Positions 44,540 to 53,432 of a DNA stretch of 64,000 nt are shown here, piece by piece. A program made the translations under genes and the position numbers. The stretch's first letter is position 1, and the number at the start of each line of letters is the position of its first letter. Below the pieces are notes generated by a model, which was not told where the DNA came from, searched no databases, and worked only from the letters and a program-made list of their open reading frames with translations. This DNA comes from an uncultured Lachnospira sp. GTDB taxonomy: Bacteria; Bacillota; Clostridia; Lachnospirales; Lachnospiraceae. The stretch covers positions 102,505 through 166,504 of the forward strand of contig CAJUKN010000007.1 of NCBI GenBank assembly GCA_910587485.1, in the 5' to 3' direction.

Positions 44540-44956
44540 TTTGTGTAATGGTTATGATTTTATTATTATAAAAGCATTATATGGTATATAATTATAGAAA
44601 ATATGGCATTATAATTAGGAGAAGACAAAATCTTCTCCTAATTTTTAACTTATAAAAAATGATGTTACCTAGTATATTAACTTATAAATTGAACGTATAA
44701 GACAGCAAAATGATTTATCATTTTTATTTTTTAAGAAAAATTATTTTTAATGTATGCAAATAATGTATTTATTTTTTTTATTTAATTGTAAAAAATAGTT
44801 GGTGATATTTGTAAGACATGATATAATCGCCATATATTTGAGAATGCTTGCAACGATTTTATAAAAAATGTAAAGATTGGCTGTTTTGTCAAGTATGCTG
44901 TATGGAATATGAAGCTGTTTTTAACCATATAGATTAAACAAGAATGGAGGATTAGC
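44540..44956. other. Intergenic region: hppA terminator and promoter candidate
   Basis: A perfect 13-bp stem, 44613-44625 with 44631-44643, loop CAAAA, then a T-run, is the hppA terminator. A promoter candidate for the DJ-1 gene is TTGGTG (44799-44804), 17-base spacer, TATAAT (44822-44827). The remainder is very AT-rich and holds no recognisable gene. Confidence 0.75.
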
Positions 44957-45508
44957 GTGAAGGTTACAACATTTTTAACAGAAGGATTTGAAACAGTAGA
45001 AGCGTTGGCTGTTGTTGATATATTAAGAAGAGCAAAGATAGTAGTAGAGATGGTTTCTATAACTGGAAACCGCAATGTTACAAGCGCTCAATTAATTACA
45101 GTCAAGGCTGATACATTATTTGAAGATGCAAATTTTGAAGATTCCGATGTTTTATTTATACCGGGTGGACCGGGATACAAATCGTATTTAGAACACACAG
45201 AACTTCTTGAGTTAATTAAAAAACATTGTGCAAAGAAAAAACGAATTGCGGCAATTTGTGCAGCACCTAGTATATTGGGAAAATTAGGGTTGTTGGAAGG
45301 AAAAAAAGCGGTTTGTTTTCCGGGATTTGAAGAAAGTTTAAAAGGAGCAGATGTATTGTCAGACCGCGTGGTGACGGATGGTAATATAACAACTTCAAAA
45401 GGTATGGGAACCTCTTTGGATTTAGGATTAGAACTTGTGCGATTATTGGTAGGACAGGAGACAGCAATAAGTTTATCAGATTCTACACAATATGGAATGT
45501 TTCAATAA
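44957..45508 (+). CDS. DJ-1/PfpI family protein
   Basis: 183 residues with the DJ-1 layout: TEGFETVEA near residue 6 (the conserved Glu), PGGPGY near residue 71, and the nucleophilic cysteine in AAICAAPS near residue 101, followed by a GMGTSLDLGLELV helix. These proteins act as deglycases, chaperones or oxidative-stress factors; the exact reaction is not decided by sequence. The start is GTG 44957 with GGAGG 6 bases upstream. Confidence 0.9.
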   Translation: MKVTTFLTEGFETVEALAVVDILRRAKIVVEMVSITGNRNVTSAQLITVKADTLFEDANFEDSDVLFIPGGPGYKSYLEHTELLELIKKHCAKKKRIAAICAAPSILGKLGLLEGKKAVCFPGFEESLKGADVLSDRVVTDGNITTSKGMGTSLDLGLELVRLLVGQETAISLSDSTQYGMFQ

Positions 45509-45574
45509 ATAGATTTGATAATAGGGCTATAGATTAGTTGCTTTTAAAAATAAGTCATAGCATGGAGATGAATA

Positions 45575-46663
45575 ATGAATGATTTTTATGATGATTATAA
45601 TATAGAAATAGCCAGACAAAATGCAAAAAGACGAAAAATACGAGCGATGAGAATGAAAAAATTAAGGCAAAAGAAGATAAGAAAAATTAAAGCATTTGTT
45701 TTTCTTATATTCGTTGTTTTTATCATTTGTGTTTCTGGTGTTGTGGGGATGATTCGTGGTGGTGATAGCGAACTTAAAGATTCTATTAATGAGAGAGAGA
45801 CATTACAAGTAGCAGCGAACAATATAAAAAAACAGGATACAATACAGCAAACAACTATGCCAAAAGTAGAAAAGAGTAGTAATTATACAAATATTGACAG
45901 TGAAAAAGTAATCTCTCCTTATATTTCTTTAATTGATGTGAAAAATAATCAATTGATTGCTGGCAGAGAAAGTGAAACCAAGATATATCCAGCCTCTATG
46001 ACAAAAGTTATGACATTGATAGTAGCAGTAGAAAATGTTAAGAATAAAAATGATTCTTATACATTTGGATTTGAGATGTTAAATCGATTATTTTTAGAGG
46101 ATGCATCGGTTGCTGGATTTTTAGAAAATGAAACAATTGATTTTAATGAATTACTTTATGGACTAATTCTTCCATCAGGAGCAGATGCGGCAGAGGGACT
46201 TGCAGAGCTTATAGCAGGCAGTCAGGATGCATTTGTGGAACTAATGAATAAAAAGTGTAGTGAGTTGGGATTAAGCAATACACATTTTATGAATGTATCT
46301 GGATTATATGATGATAATCAATATACCACATGTACAGAGATGGCAATGATAATGAATTATGCAATGAGAAATCCAGAATGTGCTAAAGTATTGTCCACTT
46401 ATCAATATACAACAAAAACAACACAACAGCATCCAGAAGGCATTTTACTGACCAGTACGATGTTTAGCAGAATGTATGGAACAGAAGTTGAAGGCGTAAC
46501 AATTACGGCAGGCAAGACGGGATTTACCAATGAGGCGGGACACTGTATGGTAAGTTATGCTACAAAAAATGGTAATGCTTATATATGTGTTACAGCATAT
46601 GCTGGAAATAAATGGCATTCAATTTTTGATTCCTTTGAGATTTATGGGAATTATTTACCATAA
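45575..46663 (+). CDS. D-alanyl-D-alanine carboxypeptidase, S11 family
   Basis: 362 residues. A basic N-terminus and one membrane helix (about 38-60) carry the enzyme outside; a linker leads to the S11 penicillin-binding domain with SMTK (near residue 141) and KTG (near residue 313). The middle motif is SGAD where the family consensus is SGND (SxN), so the usual Asn is Ala. Expected role: trimming peptidoglycan stem peptides, perhaps in sporulation given the following SASP gene. It lacks the usual C-terminal PBP5-type anchoring domain. Confidence 0.88.
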   Translation: MNDFYDDYNIEIARQNAKRRKIRAMRMKKLRQKKIRKIKAFVFLIFVVFIICVSGVVGMIRGGDSELKDSINERETLQVAANNIKKQDTIQQTTMPKVEKSSNYTNIDSEKVISPYISLIDVKNNQLIAGRESETKIYPASMTKVMTLIVAVENVKNKNDSYTFGFEMLNRLFLEDASVAGFLENETIDFNELLYGLILPSGADAAEGLAELIAGSQDAFVELMNKKCSELGLSNTHFMNVSGLYDDNQYTTCTEMAMIMNYAMRNPECAKVLSTYQYTTKTTQQHPEGILLTSTMFSRMYGTEVEGVTITAGKTGFTNEAGHCMVSYATKNGNAYICVTAYAGNKWHSIFDSFEIYGNYLP

Positions 46664-46726
46664 ATAATTTTAAGAATACAGCACATAATAACATCAAGAT
46701 AACGTAGATGTTTTCAGGGCGACAAA

Positions 46727-46761
46727 TGCTGTCTTGATAGGTCTATGTTATCAAGACAGCA
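46727..46761 (+). other. Perfect 13-bp hairpin upstream of the SASP gene
   Basis: TGCTGTCTTGATA (46727-46739) pairs perfectly with 46749-46761 around a 9-base loop. No T-run follows on either strand, so it is not a standard terminator. It sits 65 bases after the carboxypeptidase stop and 68 bases before the spore protein gene, and could be an RNA stabiliser or operator. Confidence 0.6.
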
Positions 46762-46829
46762 AGAATGTTGTCAGATATAGCTTTTGTCAATAAAAGTTAA
46801 CAAAATAAAACTTTTTAGGAGGTGTTATT

Positions 46830-47036
46830 ATGGCAAACTATTCATCAAACAGTAAAACTAAGGGAGAGGCTAAGAGCGCATTAGATAAGTTCAAAATGGA
46901 AGTAGCTTCTGAAATTGGTGTAAATCTTAAGGAAGGTTACAATGGTGACCTTACAGCTGCTGAAGCTGGTTCAGTAGGTGGTAATATGGTTAAGAAGATG
47001 ATTCAAAGACAAGAAGAGCAGATGTCTGGTAAGTAA
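46830..47036 (+). CDS. Alpha/beta-type small acid-soluble spore protein
   Basis: 68 residues with the SASP landmarks: the ALDKFKMEVASEIG stretch that contains the germination-protease cut region, GYNGDLTAAEAGSVGG and the C-terminal MVKKMI helix. These proteins coat and protect DNA in dormant spores, so the organism should sporulate. GGAGGTG precedes ATG 46830. A monocistronic gene with its own strong terminator. Confidence 0.95.
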   Translation: MANYSSNSKTKGEAKSALDKFKMEVASEIGVNLKEGYNGDLTAAEAGSVGGNMVKKMIQRQEEQMSGK

Positions 47037-47077
47037 TTAAAAAAGTTTAAAAAACTTATATCTATCTTCAATATTTT

Positions 47078-47118
47078 GGCTGTAGTGCTTTTGTACTACA
47101 GCCTTTGATTTTTTTTAT
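47078..47118 (+). terminator. Rho-independent terminator of the SASP gene
   Basis: GGCTGTAGT (47078-47086) pairs perfectly with ACTACAGCC (47095-47103), then TTTGATTTTTTTT. Confidence 0.9.
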
Positions 47119-47127
47119 AAATATATG

Positions 47128-47157
47128 TTGTCAACAAAGGAATGGGTATGATATAAT
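47128..47157 (+). promoter_or_regulatory. Promoter of tig
   Basis: TTGTCA (47128-47133), 18-base spacer, TATAAT (47152-47157), about 80 bases before the trigger factor start. Confidence 0.65.
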
Positions 47158-47239
47158 GGCAACAGTTGTGCTGTGACATTTGAAGAAAGTCCAAAACAAA
47201 GATAAAAAATGAGTGAATTTATGAAAGGAAAAATTTATA

Positions 47240-48535
47240 ATGAGTTGTAAGGTAGAACAGTTAGAAGAAAAAAATATGGTTAAACTTGTAATAGAAGTTT
47301 CATCAGAAAAATTCGAGACAGGTTTAAATAAAGCATATAATAAAAATAAAAACAAAATTAATGTGCCTGGTTTTAGAAGAGGTAAAGCTCCACGTAAAAT
47401 GATAGAAAAATTATATGGGGAGAGCTTTTTCTTTGAAGAAGCAGCCAATATGATTATTCCAGAGGCTTACACAGAGGCATTTGAGGAGAGCGGACTTGAT
47501 ATTGTTTCACAGCCTAAAATTGACGTTGTTCAGTTAGAACAAGGAAAGCCATTTATATTTGAAGCAGAAGTTGCCATAAGACCAGAGGTAGAATTAGGAC
47601 AGTATAAGGGCGTTGAAATCTCAAAGGTAGATGCTGAAGTTACCGATGCTGATATCGAGGAAGAATTAAAGAAAGTTCAAGAGCAAAATTCAAGAATTGT
47701 CACAATTGAGGATAGAGCCGTTCAAGATGGTGATATGACCGTTATTGACTTTGAGGGATTTATTGATGGTGAGGCGTTTGATGGTGGAAAAGGCAACAAT
47801 TATTCTTTGACAATTGGTTCTCATTCATTTATTGATAATTTTGAAGAACAACTTATTGGAATGAATATTGACGATGAGAAAGAAATTCATGTTACATTTC
47901 CAGAAGATTATCATGCTGAAAACCTTAAGGGCAAGCCAGCTATGTTTAAAGTAAAAATCAATGAAATTAAAGAAAAATTACTTCCAGATTTAGATGATGA
48001 TTTTGCAAGTGATGTTTCTGATTTTGACACATTAGATGAGTATAAAGAAGATTTAAAAAAGACAATTGGTGAGAAAAAAGAGAGCGAAGCGAAAACAAAG
48101 AAGCAAAATGAAGCCGTTGATAAGGCAGTTGAAAATGCAAAAATGGACATTCCAAATGCTATGATTGATACACAAGTGCAAAGAATGGTTGAAGATTTTT
48201 CACAGAGACTTCAACAACAAGGACTTACCATTGAACAATATTTTCAATATACAGGTCTTACGCCAGATAAAATTATTGGCGATATGAAGCCTGAAGCTGA
48301 GAGAAGAATTAAGAATAGTCTGGTGCTTGCTGCTGTAGCTAAGGCAGAGAACATAGAAATTTCAGATGATGAGTATGAAGAAGAATTGAAGAAGATGGCA
48401 GAAGTTTATCATATGGATGTTGATAAGATTAAAGAATTAACAGGTGAAGAACAGGCTGGGCAGATTAAAGAGGATATGAAAATCCAAAAAGCTGTTGCGC
48501 TTATTACCGAGGCTGCTGTTGAGAAAGCCGAGTAA
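47240..48535 (+). CDS. tig: Trigger factor chaperone
   Basis: 431 residues, the ribosome-bound chaperone. An N-terminal ribosome-binding domain with the FRRGKAPRKMIEK signature (near residue 45), an FKBP-type peptidyl-prolyl isomerase domain (about 150-240; GDMTVIDFEGFIDGEAFDGG) and a helical C-terminal cradle. GAAAGGA precedes ATG 47240. It heads the tig-clpP-clpX-ysxC group common in Firmicutes, though a large palindrome separates it from clpP. Confidence 0.95.
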   Translation: MSCKVEQLEEKNMVKLVIEVSSEKFETGLNKAYNKNKNKINVPGFRRGKAPRKMIEKLYGESFFFEEAANMIIPEAYTEAFEESGLDIVSQPKIDVVQLEQGKPFIFEAEVAIRPEVELGQYKGVEISKVDAEVTDADIEEELKKVQEQNSRIVTIEDRAVQDGDMTVIDFEGFIDGEAFDGGKGNNYSLTIGSHSFIDNFEEQLIGMNIDDEKEIHVTFPEDYHAENLKGKPAMFKVKINEIKEKLLPDLDDDFASDVSDFDTLDEYKEDLKKTIGEKKESEAKTKKQNEAVDKAVENAKMDIPNAMIDTQVQRMVEDFSQRLQQQGLTIEQYFQYTGLTPDKIIGDMKPEAERRIKNSLVLAAVAKAENIEISDDEYEEELKKMAEVYHMDVDKIKELTGEEQAGQIKEDMKIQKAVALITEAAVEKAE

Positions 48536-48551
48536 TATTGTAATTAATGAG

Positions 48552-48636
48552 CTTGGGGCTGTTGTAAAAAGAATTTTTAATGTTAGATATAGTTCTTATA
48601 TCTAGCATAAGAGTTCTGTTTTGCAATAGTCTCAAG
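48552..48636. repeat. GACTGTTGCAAAA-type intergenic palindrome between tig and clpP
   Basis: An outer arm, CTTGGGGCTGTTGTAAAA, pairs imperfectly with the right arm TTTTGCAATAGTCTCAAG; an inner stem is formed by TGTTAGATAT and ATATCTAGCA. The same architecture and arms occur at 34923-35018. It probably terminates tig. Confidence 0.65.
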
Positions 48637-48740
48637 ATTTCTGTATGTATATATAAGATAAAGGAAATTTTATTTATAAGTAGAGTTCATTTGTATATGA
48701 ATTTATAAAAAATGAAATATTATAGAAATGGAGGGTTTTT

Positions 48741-49325
48741 ATGAGTTTAATACCTTATGTTGTTGAGCAAAATAGTCGTGGAGAAAGGTCTTATGATATC
48801 TATTCAAGATTATTAAAAGACAGAATTGTTTTTTTAGGAGAAGAAGTCAACGATGTATCAGCGAACATTGTTATTGCGCAGTTACTCTTTTTGGAGGCAG
48901 AAGACCCAGCAAAAGATATTCATATGTATATCAATAGTCCGGGTGGCTCTGTGTCAGCAGGTTTTGCCATTTATGATACAATGCAGTATATTAAATGTGA
49001 TGTGTCAACAATATGTATGGGCATGGCTGCAAGTATGGGTGCCTTTTTGTTAGCTGGCGGTGCAAAGGGAAAGAGATTAGCATTGCCTAATGCAGAGATT
49101 ATGATTCATCAGCCTTCTGGTGGTGCTAGAGGACAGGAGACGGAAATTAGAATTGTCGCAGAAAATATTTTAAAGACACGTAATAAATTAAATGAAATTC
49201 TTGCTGCTAATACAGGAAAATCAATAGAAGAGATTGCACGAGATACAGAACGAGATAATTATATGACTGCATCAGAAGCTTTGGAATATGGATTGATAGA
49301 TAGCATAGTAGAAAAGAGAGCATAA
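48741..49325 (+). CDS. clpP: ClpP protease subunit
   Basis: 194 residues with the catalytic triad in family context: S98 in GMAASMG, H123 in MIHQPSGG and an Asp in RDTERDNYMT near residue 172. The mature N-terminus usually begins a few residues in (LIPYVVEQ). It forms the proteolytic barrel for ClpX, encoded 19 bases downstream, and presumably for the ClpA encoded at 39.2 kb. ATGGAGG lies about 7 bases before ATG 48741. Confidence 0.96.
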   Translation: MSLIPYVVEQNSRGERSYDIYSRLLKDRIVFLGEEVNDVSANIVIAQLLFLEAEDPAKDIHMYINSPGGSVSAGFAIYDTMQYIKCDVSTICMGMAASMGAFLLAGGAKGKRLALPNAEIMIHQPSGGARGQETEIRIVAENILKTRNKLNEILAANTGKSIEEIARDTERDNYMTASEALEYGLIDSIVEKRA

Positions 49326-49344
49326 TATCAGTTAGGAGTAAAGA

Positions 49345-50619
49345 ATGGTTGGAAAGAATATGAATGAAGTGCTTAGATGTTCATTCTGTAATAAATCTCA
49401 AAATCAAGTGAGAAAGCTTATAGCTGGGCTTGATGGAACATATATTTGTGATAAATGTGTAAGTATATGTGAAGAAATCCTTGATGAAGAGTTATATAAT
49501 GAAGATGATGACGACAGTATATATAATGAGTTGGATTTAGATATCAATTTATTAAAACCAAAAGAAATAAAAGAATTTCTTGATGAGTATGTAGTTGGTC
49601 AAGATACTGCAAAAAAAGTATTATCCGTAGCTGTTTATAATCATTATAAAAGGATTCTTTCAGGTAGAAAGGTAGATGTAGAGTTACAAAAGAGTAATAT
49701 ACTGATGCTAGGACCAACAGGTTCAGGTAAAACATTTTTAGCTCAAAATCTTGCTAGAATTTTGAATGTGCCATTTGCTATTGCTGATGCAACCACTCTT
49801 ACAGAGGCAGGTTATGTAGGTGAAGATGTAGAAAATATCCTTTTAAAGGTTATTCAGTCAGCAGAGTATGATGTTGAAAAAGCACAATATGGCATTGTAT
49901 ATATTGATGAGATTGATAAAATAACAAAAAAATCAGAAAATGTATCTATAACAAGAGATGTGTCTGGTGAGGGTGTTCAGCAGGCATTGCTTAAAATTCT
50001 TGAGGGGACAGTTGCTTCTGTTCCACCACAAGGAGGAAGAAAGCATCCACAACAAGAGTTGATACCAATTGATACCACGAATATTTTATTTATTTGTGGC
50101 GGAGCATTTGATGGATTAGAAAAAATTATTGAGTCAAGAATGGATAAAAGTTCCATCGGATTTAATGCGCATATTAAAGAAAAAAAGGATGCCAATGTAG
50201 GAGAGATGTTTTCTAAAGTGCTTCCACAAGATCTTATCAAATATGGTTTAATACCTGAGTTTGTAGGGCGAGTTCCCGTTGTTGTTTCTTTGGACTCGCT
50301 TGATGAAGATGCACTTGTGCGTATTTTAAAGGAGCCAAAAAATGCAATTATTAAACAGTATAAAGCATTGTTTTCATTAGATGAGGTTGACCTTGAATTT
50401 ACAAACGATGCTATTATTGCTGTTGCAAAAAAGAGCTTTGAGCGCAAGACAGGCGCAAGGGGTCTAAGGTCTATCTTAGAAAATGTAATGAATGATATTA
50501 TGTATACGATTCCTTCTGATAATACCATTGCAAAATGTATTATCACAAAAGAAGCCGTTGAGGGAACAGCAAAGCCGTTGATTGAGTATAGAACAGATAT
50601 CGTGGGGAAAGAAGCATAA
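49345..50619 (+). CDS. clpX: ClpX ATPase subunit of Clp protease
   Basis: 424 residues. An N-terminal zinc-binding domain (CSFC near residue 12, CDKC near residue 34) for adaptor and substrate contact, an AAA+ domain with GPTGSGKT near residue 122 and IVYIDEIDK, and a C-terminal sensor-2 region (RKTGARGLRS). The IGF loop for ClpP is visible as SSIGFNAH. AGGAG lies 6 bases before ATG 49345. Unlike Bacillus, no lon genes stand between clpX and ysxC. Confidence 0.96.
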   Translation: MVGKNMNEVLRCSFCNKSQNQVRKLIAGLDGTYICDKCVSICEEILDEELYNEDDDDSIYNELDLDINLLKPKEIKEFLDEYVVGQDTAKKVLSVAVYNHYKRILSGRKVDVELQKSNILMLGPTGSGKTFLAQNLARILNVPFAIADATTLTEAGYVGEDVENILLKVIQSAEYDVEKAQYGIVYIDEIDKITKKSENVSITRDVSGEGVQQALLKILEGTVASVPPQGGRKHPQQELIPIDTTNILFICGGAFDGLEKIIESRMDKSSIGFNAHIKEKKDANVGEMFSKVLPQDLIKYGLIPEFVGRVPVVVSLDSLDEDALVRILKEPKNAIIKQYKALFSLDEVDLEFTNDAIIAVAKKSFERKTGARGLRSILENVMNDIMYTIPSDNTIAKCIITKEAVEGTAKPLIEYRTDIVGKEA

Positions 50620-50660
50620 TTAGCTGCTCCTAAAAGTTAGTCGCAGCATGGAGGCTAAAA

Positions 50661-51248
50661 ATGGTTATAAAAAAAGTAAATCTGGATATTGTTATTGGTA
50701 TCACAAGTAAGATTCCAGAAACAACCATGATGGAAGTTGCTTTTGCAGGCAAATCAAATGTGGGGAAATCCTCACTTATCAATGCTTTAATCAATCGAAA
50801 ATCATATGCAAGAACATCGTCACAGCCGGGTAAGACACAAACAATTAACTATTATAATATTAATGATAGTATGTTTCTTGTTGATTTGCCGGGTTATGGT
50901 TATGCAAATGCCAATGAAGCCATTAAAGCAAAATGGGGTAAAATGGTTGAGAAATATTTAAAAAGTTCCCATTCACTAAAACAAATTTTTCTTCTTATTG
51001 ATATTCGGCATAACCCTTCAGCAAATGATATAATGATGTATCAATGGATTATAAGCAATGGATATCATCCTGTTATTATTGCTACAAAGATGGATAAGCT
51101 GAAAAGAAGTCAGATTGATAAGCATATAAAAGAAATTAAAATAGGGCTTGGTATGGAAAAAGATGATTTGCTTATCCCTGTTTCATCAGAGACAAAGCAA
51201 AACATCAATAAAATATGGGAATATATTGAATCATTGAATACATTATAA
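50661..51248 (+). CDS. ysxC: Ribosome-biogenesis GTPase YsxC/EngB
   Basis: 195 residues, an EngB-type GTPase needed for 50S assembly. P-loop GKSNVGKSS near residue 30, switch region SSQPGKTQTINYY, DLPGYGYA (G3) and TKMDKLK (G4). GGAGG precedes ATG 50661 by 7 bases; the leader TAGCTGCTCCTAAAAG...GCAGC can form a small hairpin just before it. Last gene of the tig-clp group. Confidence 0.95.
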   Translation: MVIKKVNLDIVIGITSKIPETTMMEVAFAGKSNVGKSSLINALINRKSYARTSSQPGKTQTINYYNINDSMFLVDLPGYGYANANEAIKAKWGKMVEKYLKSSHSLKQIFLLIDIRHNPSANDIMMYQWIISNGYHPVIIATKMDKLKRSQIDKHIKEIKIGLGMEKDDLLIPVSSETKQNINKIWEYIESLNTL

Positions 51249-51258
51249 TAAAAAATAA

Positions 51259-51777
51259 TTATTTTATTTGCATTAAACGTTTCATAACAAATTCATATAT
51301 ATCACCACTTGAATTTTTCCAATTTGCACACATAACATCAGCTTGATGCTCAAGAGGAACACTAATATTTAGTTCAATTAAATTGGTATTACCTTCTTTT
51401 ACCATACAATGGACGATATAATCACCGTCTGTTGTTCGATGGTAATCGGAGGTTGTGCCAATTTCTTTTTTTAATTCATAGTGATGTTCCACTAAATAAG
51501 AATTGATATCCTCTTTTACTTCGATTGATAATTTATTTGAAAAAAAGGTTATTGTTTCCATTGCTTCATCGGTTAATACATATTGTGTGCTGTTTCTATG
51601 TATCATTTCACGGATAAAGTTATCGGTAAGTAAAGAATTGATAGCTTCTTGTATTGTGAAATAAGTCGTATATTGTTTTTCCAAAAAAAAGTTTGTTATT
51701 TGTGTATTTGATAATGGAAAACTGACTTTATTTAGCATGTAAAGAATCATAAGTTTGTAAAGAGTTTTCGTATCCAT
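51259..51777 (-). CDS. DUF4364-family protein
   Basis: 172 residues. An N-terminal winged-helix-like half (LMILYMLNKVSFPLSNTQITNF, then FTIQEAINSLLTDNFI and YVLTDEAMETI) and a C-terminal alpha/beta half, as in the DUF4364 family of Clostridia, whose role is unknown; the first half suggests DNA binding. It converges with ysxC with only 10 bases between stops. The upstream side faces the four-way-junction RNA candidate. Confidence 0.8.
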   Translation of the reverse strand: MDTKTLYKLMILYMLNKVSFPLSNTQITNFFLEKQYTTYFTIQEAINSLLTDNFIREMIHRNSTQYVLTDEAMETITFFSNKLSIEVKEDINSYLVEHHYELKKEIGTTSDYHRTTDGDYIVHCMVKEGNTNLIELNISVPLEHQADVMCANWKNSSGDIYEFVMKRLMQIK

Positions 51778-51826
51778 ATTTTAGTACATTTTTCCTTATA
51801 TGTGATTAATATTTGTAGAACAATTT

Positions 51827-51940
51827 AACCTCATCAAGGAAGTCCCCCACTTCAATACCACAGAGGCATAAGTGGGGACTTCCTTGTTTCAGTGAGAGTA
51901 CAAGCTTCCACTGAAAAGCCGCAATAGCAGCTATGAGGTT
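51827..51940. ncRNA. Candidate structured RNA with a four-way junction
   Basis: P1 AACCTCAT/ATGAGGTT (51827-51834 with 51933-51940) encloses three abutting stems: P2, a 16-bp stem with one bulged C (51836-51852 with 51870-51885); P3 TTTCAGTG/CACTGAAA (51887-51894 with 51909-51916); and P4 AGC-GC/GC-GCT with one mismatch (51917-51932). Only one base separates P1 from P2 and P2 from P3, and none separates P3, P4 and the P1 return strand. This is too exact for chance. It lies between divergent-from-each-other 5'/3' ends of minus-strand genes. The strand is not known. P2 also resembles end hairpins of IS200/IS605-type elements, so a non-autonomous element is the main alternative. Confidence 0.6.
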
Positions 51941-51955
51941 ATGAGCAAGTAGTGT

Positions 51956-51976
51956 AGCAGATTACGAATATCTGCT
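51956..51976. repeat. Hairpin with conserved ATTACGAATAT loop, copy 2
   Basis: AGCAGA-TTACGAATA-TCTGCT, a perfect 6-bp stem, 5 bases beyond the malic enzyme stop. It shares its loop with the hairpin at 35990-36016. It may form part of the malic enzyme terminator, though no T-run follows. Confidence 0.5.
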
Positions 51977-51980
51977 TTGA

Positions 51981-53129
51981 CTAGATATGCTCCATTACTG
52001 CTTTGCTTACCACATCAGACACACGTGGGTCAAATGCTTCAGGCAAGATATTGGTATCACTTAATTCATCATCAGATAGTAAGCCAGCAATAGCAGTTGC
52101 GGCGGCAAGCTTCATTTCTTCTGTAATCTGCTTTGCATGTCCTTGTAATGCACCTTTAAATATTCCCGGAAATGCAATAACATTATTTACCTGATTTGGA
52201 AAATCAGAACGTCCTGTTCCAACGATTCTTGCGCCCGCAGCTTTTGCAGCATCAGGCATAATTTCAGGTACAGGGTTAGCCATTGCAAAAAGAATTGCAT
52301 CTTGATTCATTGCAGAAACCATTTCAGGTTTCACGATATTAGGGGCAGATACGCCAATAAAAATATCAGCACCTACAAGTGCATCAGCAAGAGAGCCTAT
52401 CTTATTTTCAAGGTTGGTTAAATCCATCATCGTCTCTTGCATCCAGTTTAAGCCTTCACTGTTTTTAGAAAGAATCCCTGTCTTATCACACATAGTAATA
52501 TGTTTAAATCCATAAGAAAGAAGCAGTTTTGTTATGGCTATACCCGCAGAACCCGCACCATTGACCACAACTTTGCAGTCTTCCTTATTCTTTTTAGTCA
52601 CTTTAAGACTGTTGATAATACCTGCCAAGACAACGATAGCAGTACCATGCTGGTCATCATGGAAAACAGGAATATCTAATAATTGTTTTAAGCGTTCTTC
52701 AATTTCAAAACATCTTGGTGCAGAAATATCTTCAAGATTAATTCCACCAAAAGCAGGTGCAATATGCACAATGGTTTTAATAATTTCTTCTGTGTCCTGT
52801 GTATCAAGACAGATTGGCACAGCATTGACACCGCCAAAAGACTTAAAGAGAACAGATTTTCCCTCCATTACAGGCATAGCGGCATAGGCACCAATATTTC
52901 CAAGACCAAGTACAGCGCTTCCATCCGACACAACAGCAATGGTGTTTGATTTAATGGTATATTTATAAGCAGCCGATTTATCTTGGGCAATTATTTTACA
53001 AGGTTCTGCAACACCTGGTGTATAAGCAAGTGCCAAATCCTGCCTTGTGGCAATCATCATTTTGGGAGTGGTCTCAAATTTGCCATTCCATTCTTCGTGA
53101 AGTGCGATAGCTTTTTCTGCATTTGTCAT
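51981..53129 (-). CDS. NAD(P)-dependent malic enzyme
   Basis: 382 residues, the short bacterial form. It oxidatively decarboxylates malate to pyruvate. AYTPGVAEPC (near residue 35), the catalytic DDQHGTA segment (near residue 158), the nucleotide-binding GAGSAGIAI near residue 190 and GRSDFPNQVNN near residue 310 are all intact. GAAAGGAAAT precedes ATG 53129. There is no phosphotransacetylase extension, so it is not the long MaeB form. Confidence 0.94.
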   Translation of the reverse strand: MTNAEKAIALHEEWNGKFETTPKMMIATRQDLALAYTPGVAEPCKIIAQDKSAAYKYTIKSNTIAVVSDGSAVLGLGNIGAYAAMPVMEGKSVLFKSFGGVNAVPICLDTQDTEEIIKTIVHIAPAFGGINLEDISAPRCFEIEERLKQLLDIPVFHDDQHGTAIVVLAGIINSLKVTKKNKEDCKVVVNGAGSAGIAITKLLLSYGFKHITMCDKTGILSKNSEGLNWMQETMMDLTNLENKIGSLADALVGADIFIGVSAPNIVKPEMVSAMNQDAILFAMANPVPEIMPDAAKAAGARIVGTGRSDFPNQVNNVIAFPGIFKGALQGHAKQITEEMKLAAATAIAGLLSDDELSDTNILPEAFDPRVSDVVSKAVMEHI

Positions 53130-53432
53130 AATAATTGATTTCCTTTCAATGTAAACTTTTATAGTAATATAAATTTTATCATAAAAAATTGCGCTTTGGC
53201 TATTTATTATAGCATAGTTGCAAAAAAAAATCTATTTGAATTTTGGACAAAATAGTGTATAATAAATTTAATTCCACGAGGGTGGTGGATTTAATTCTTA
53301 ATACGAGTTCAGTATAATATCCCTTGATTATTTTAAAATTTAACATTTATAAAATAGGAAAATAGCTAAATAAAATTTAGTTAGTAAATTTGTGCTTGTG
53401 ATTTGCAAGTTGAGTAAGAATGGAGGACTTTT
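53130..53432 (+). promoter_or_regulatory. Promoter and long leader of rho
   Basis: TTGAAT (53236-53241), 16-base spacer, TATAAT (53258-53263), would start a transcript with a leader of about 160 bases. The leader opens with an imperfect hairpin (AATTCCAC ... GTGGATTTAATT, about 53270-53297). Long leaders are common for rho because Rho controls its own synthesis. No other gene is visible. Confidence 0.6.

Noticed and set aside
53270..53297. GAGGGTGGTGGATT as a T-box signature
   Set aside because: The T-box antiterminator consensus (AGGGTGGNACCGCG) is not met and rho is not a T-box target.
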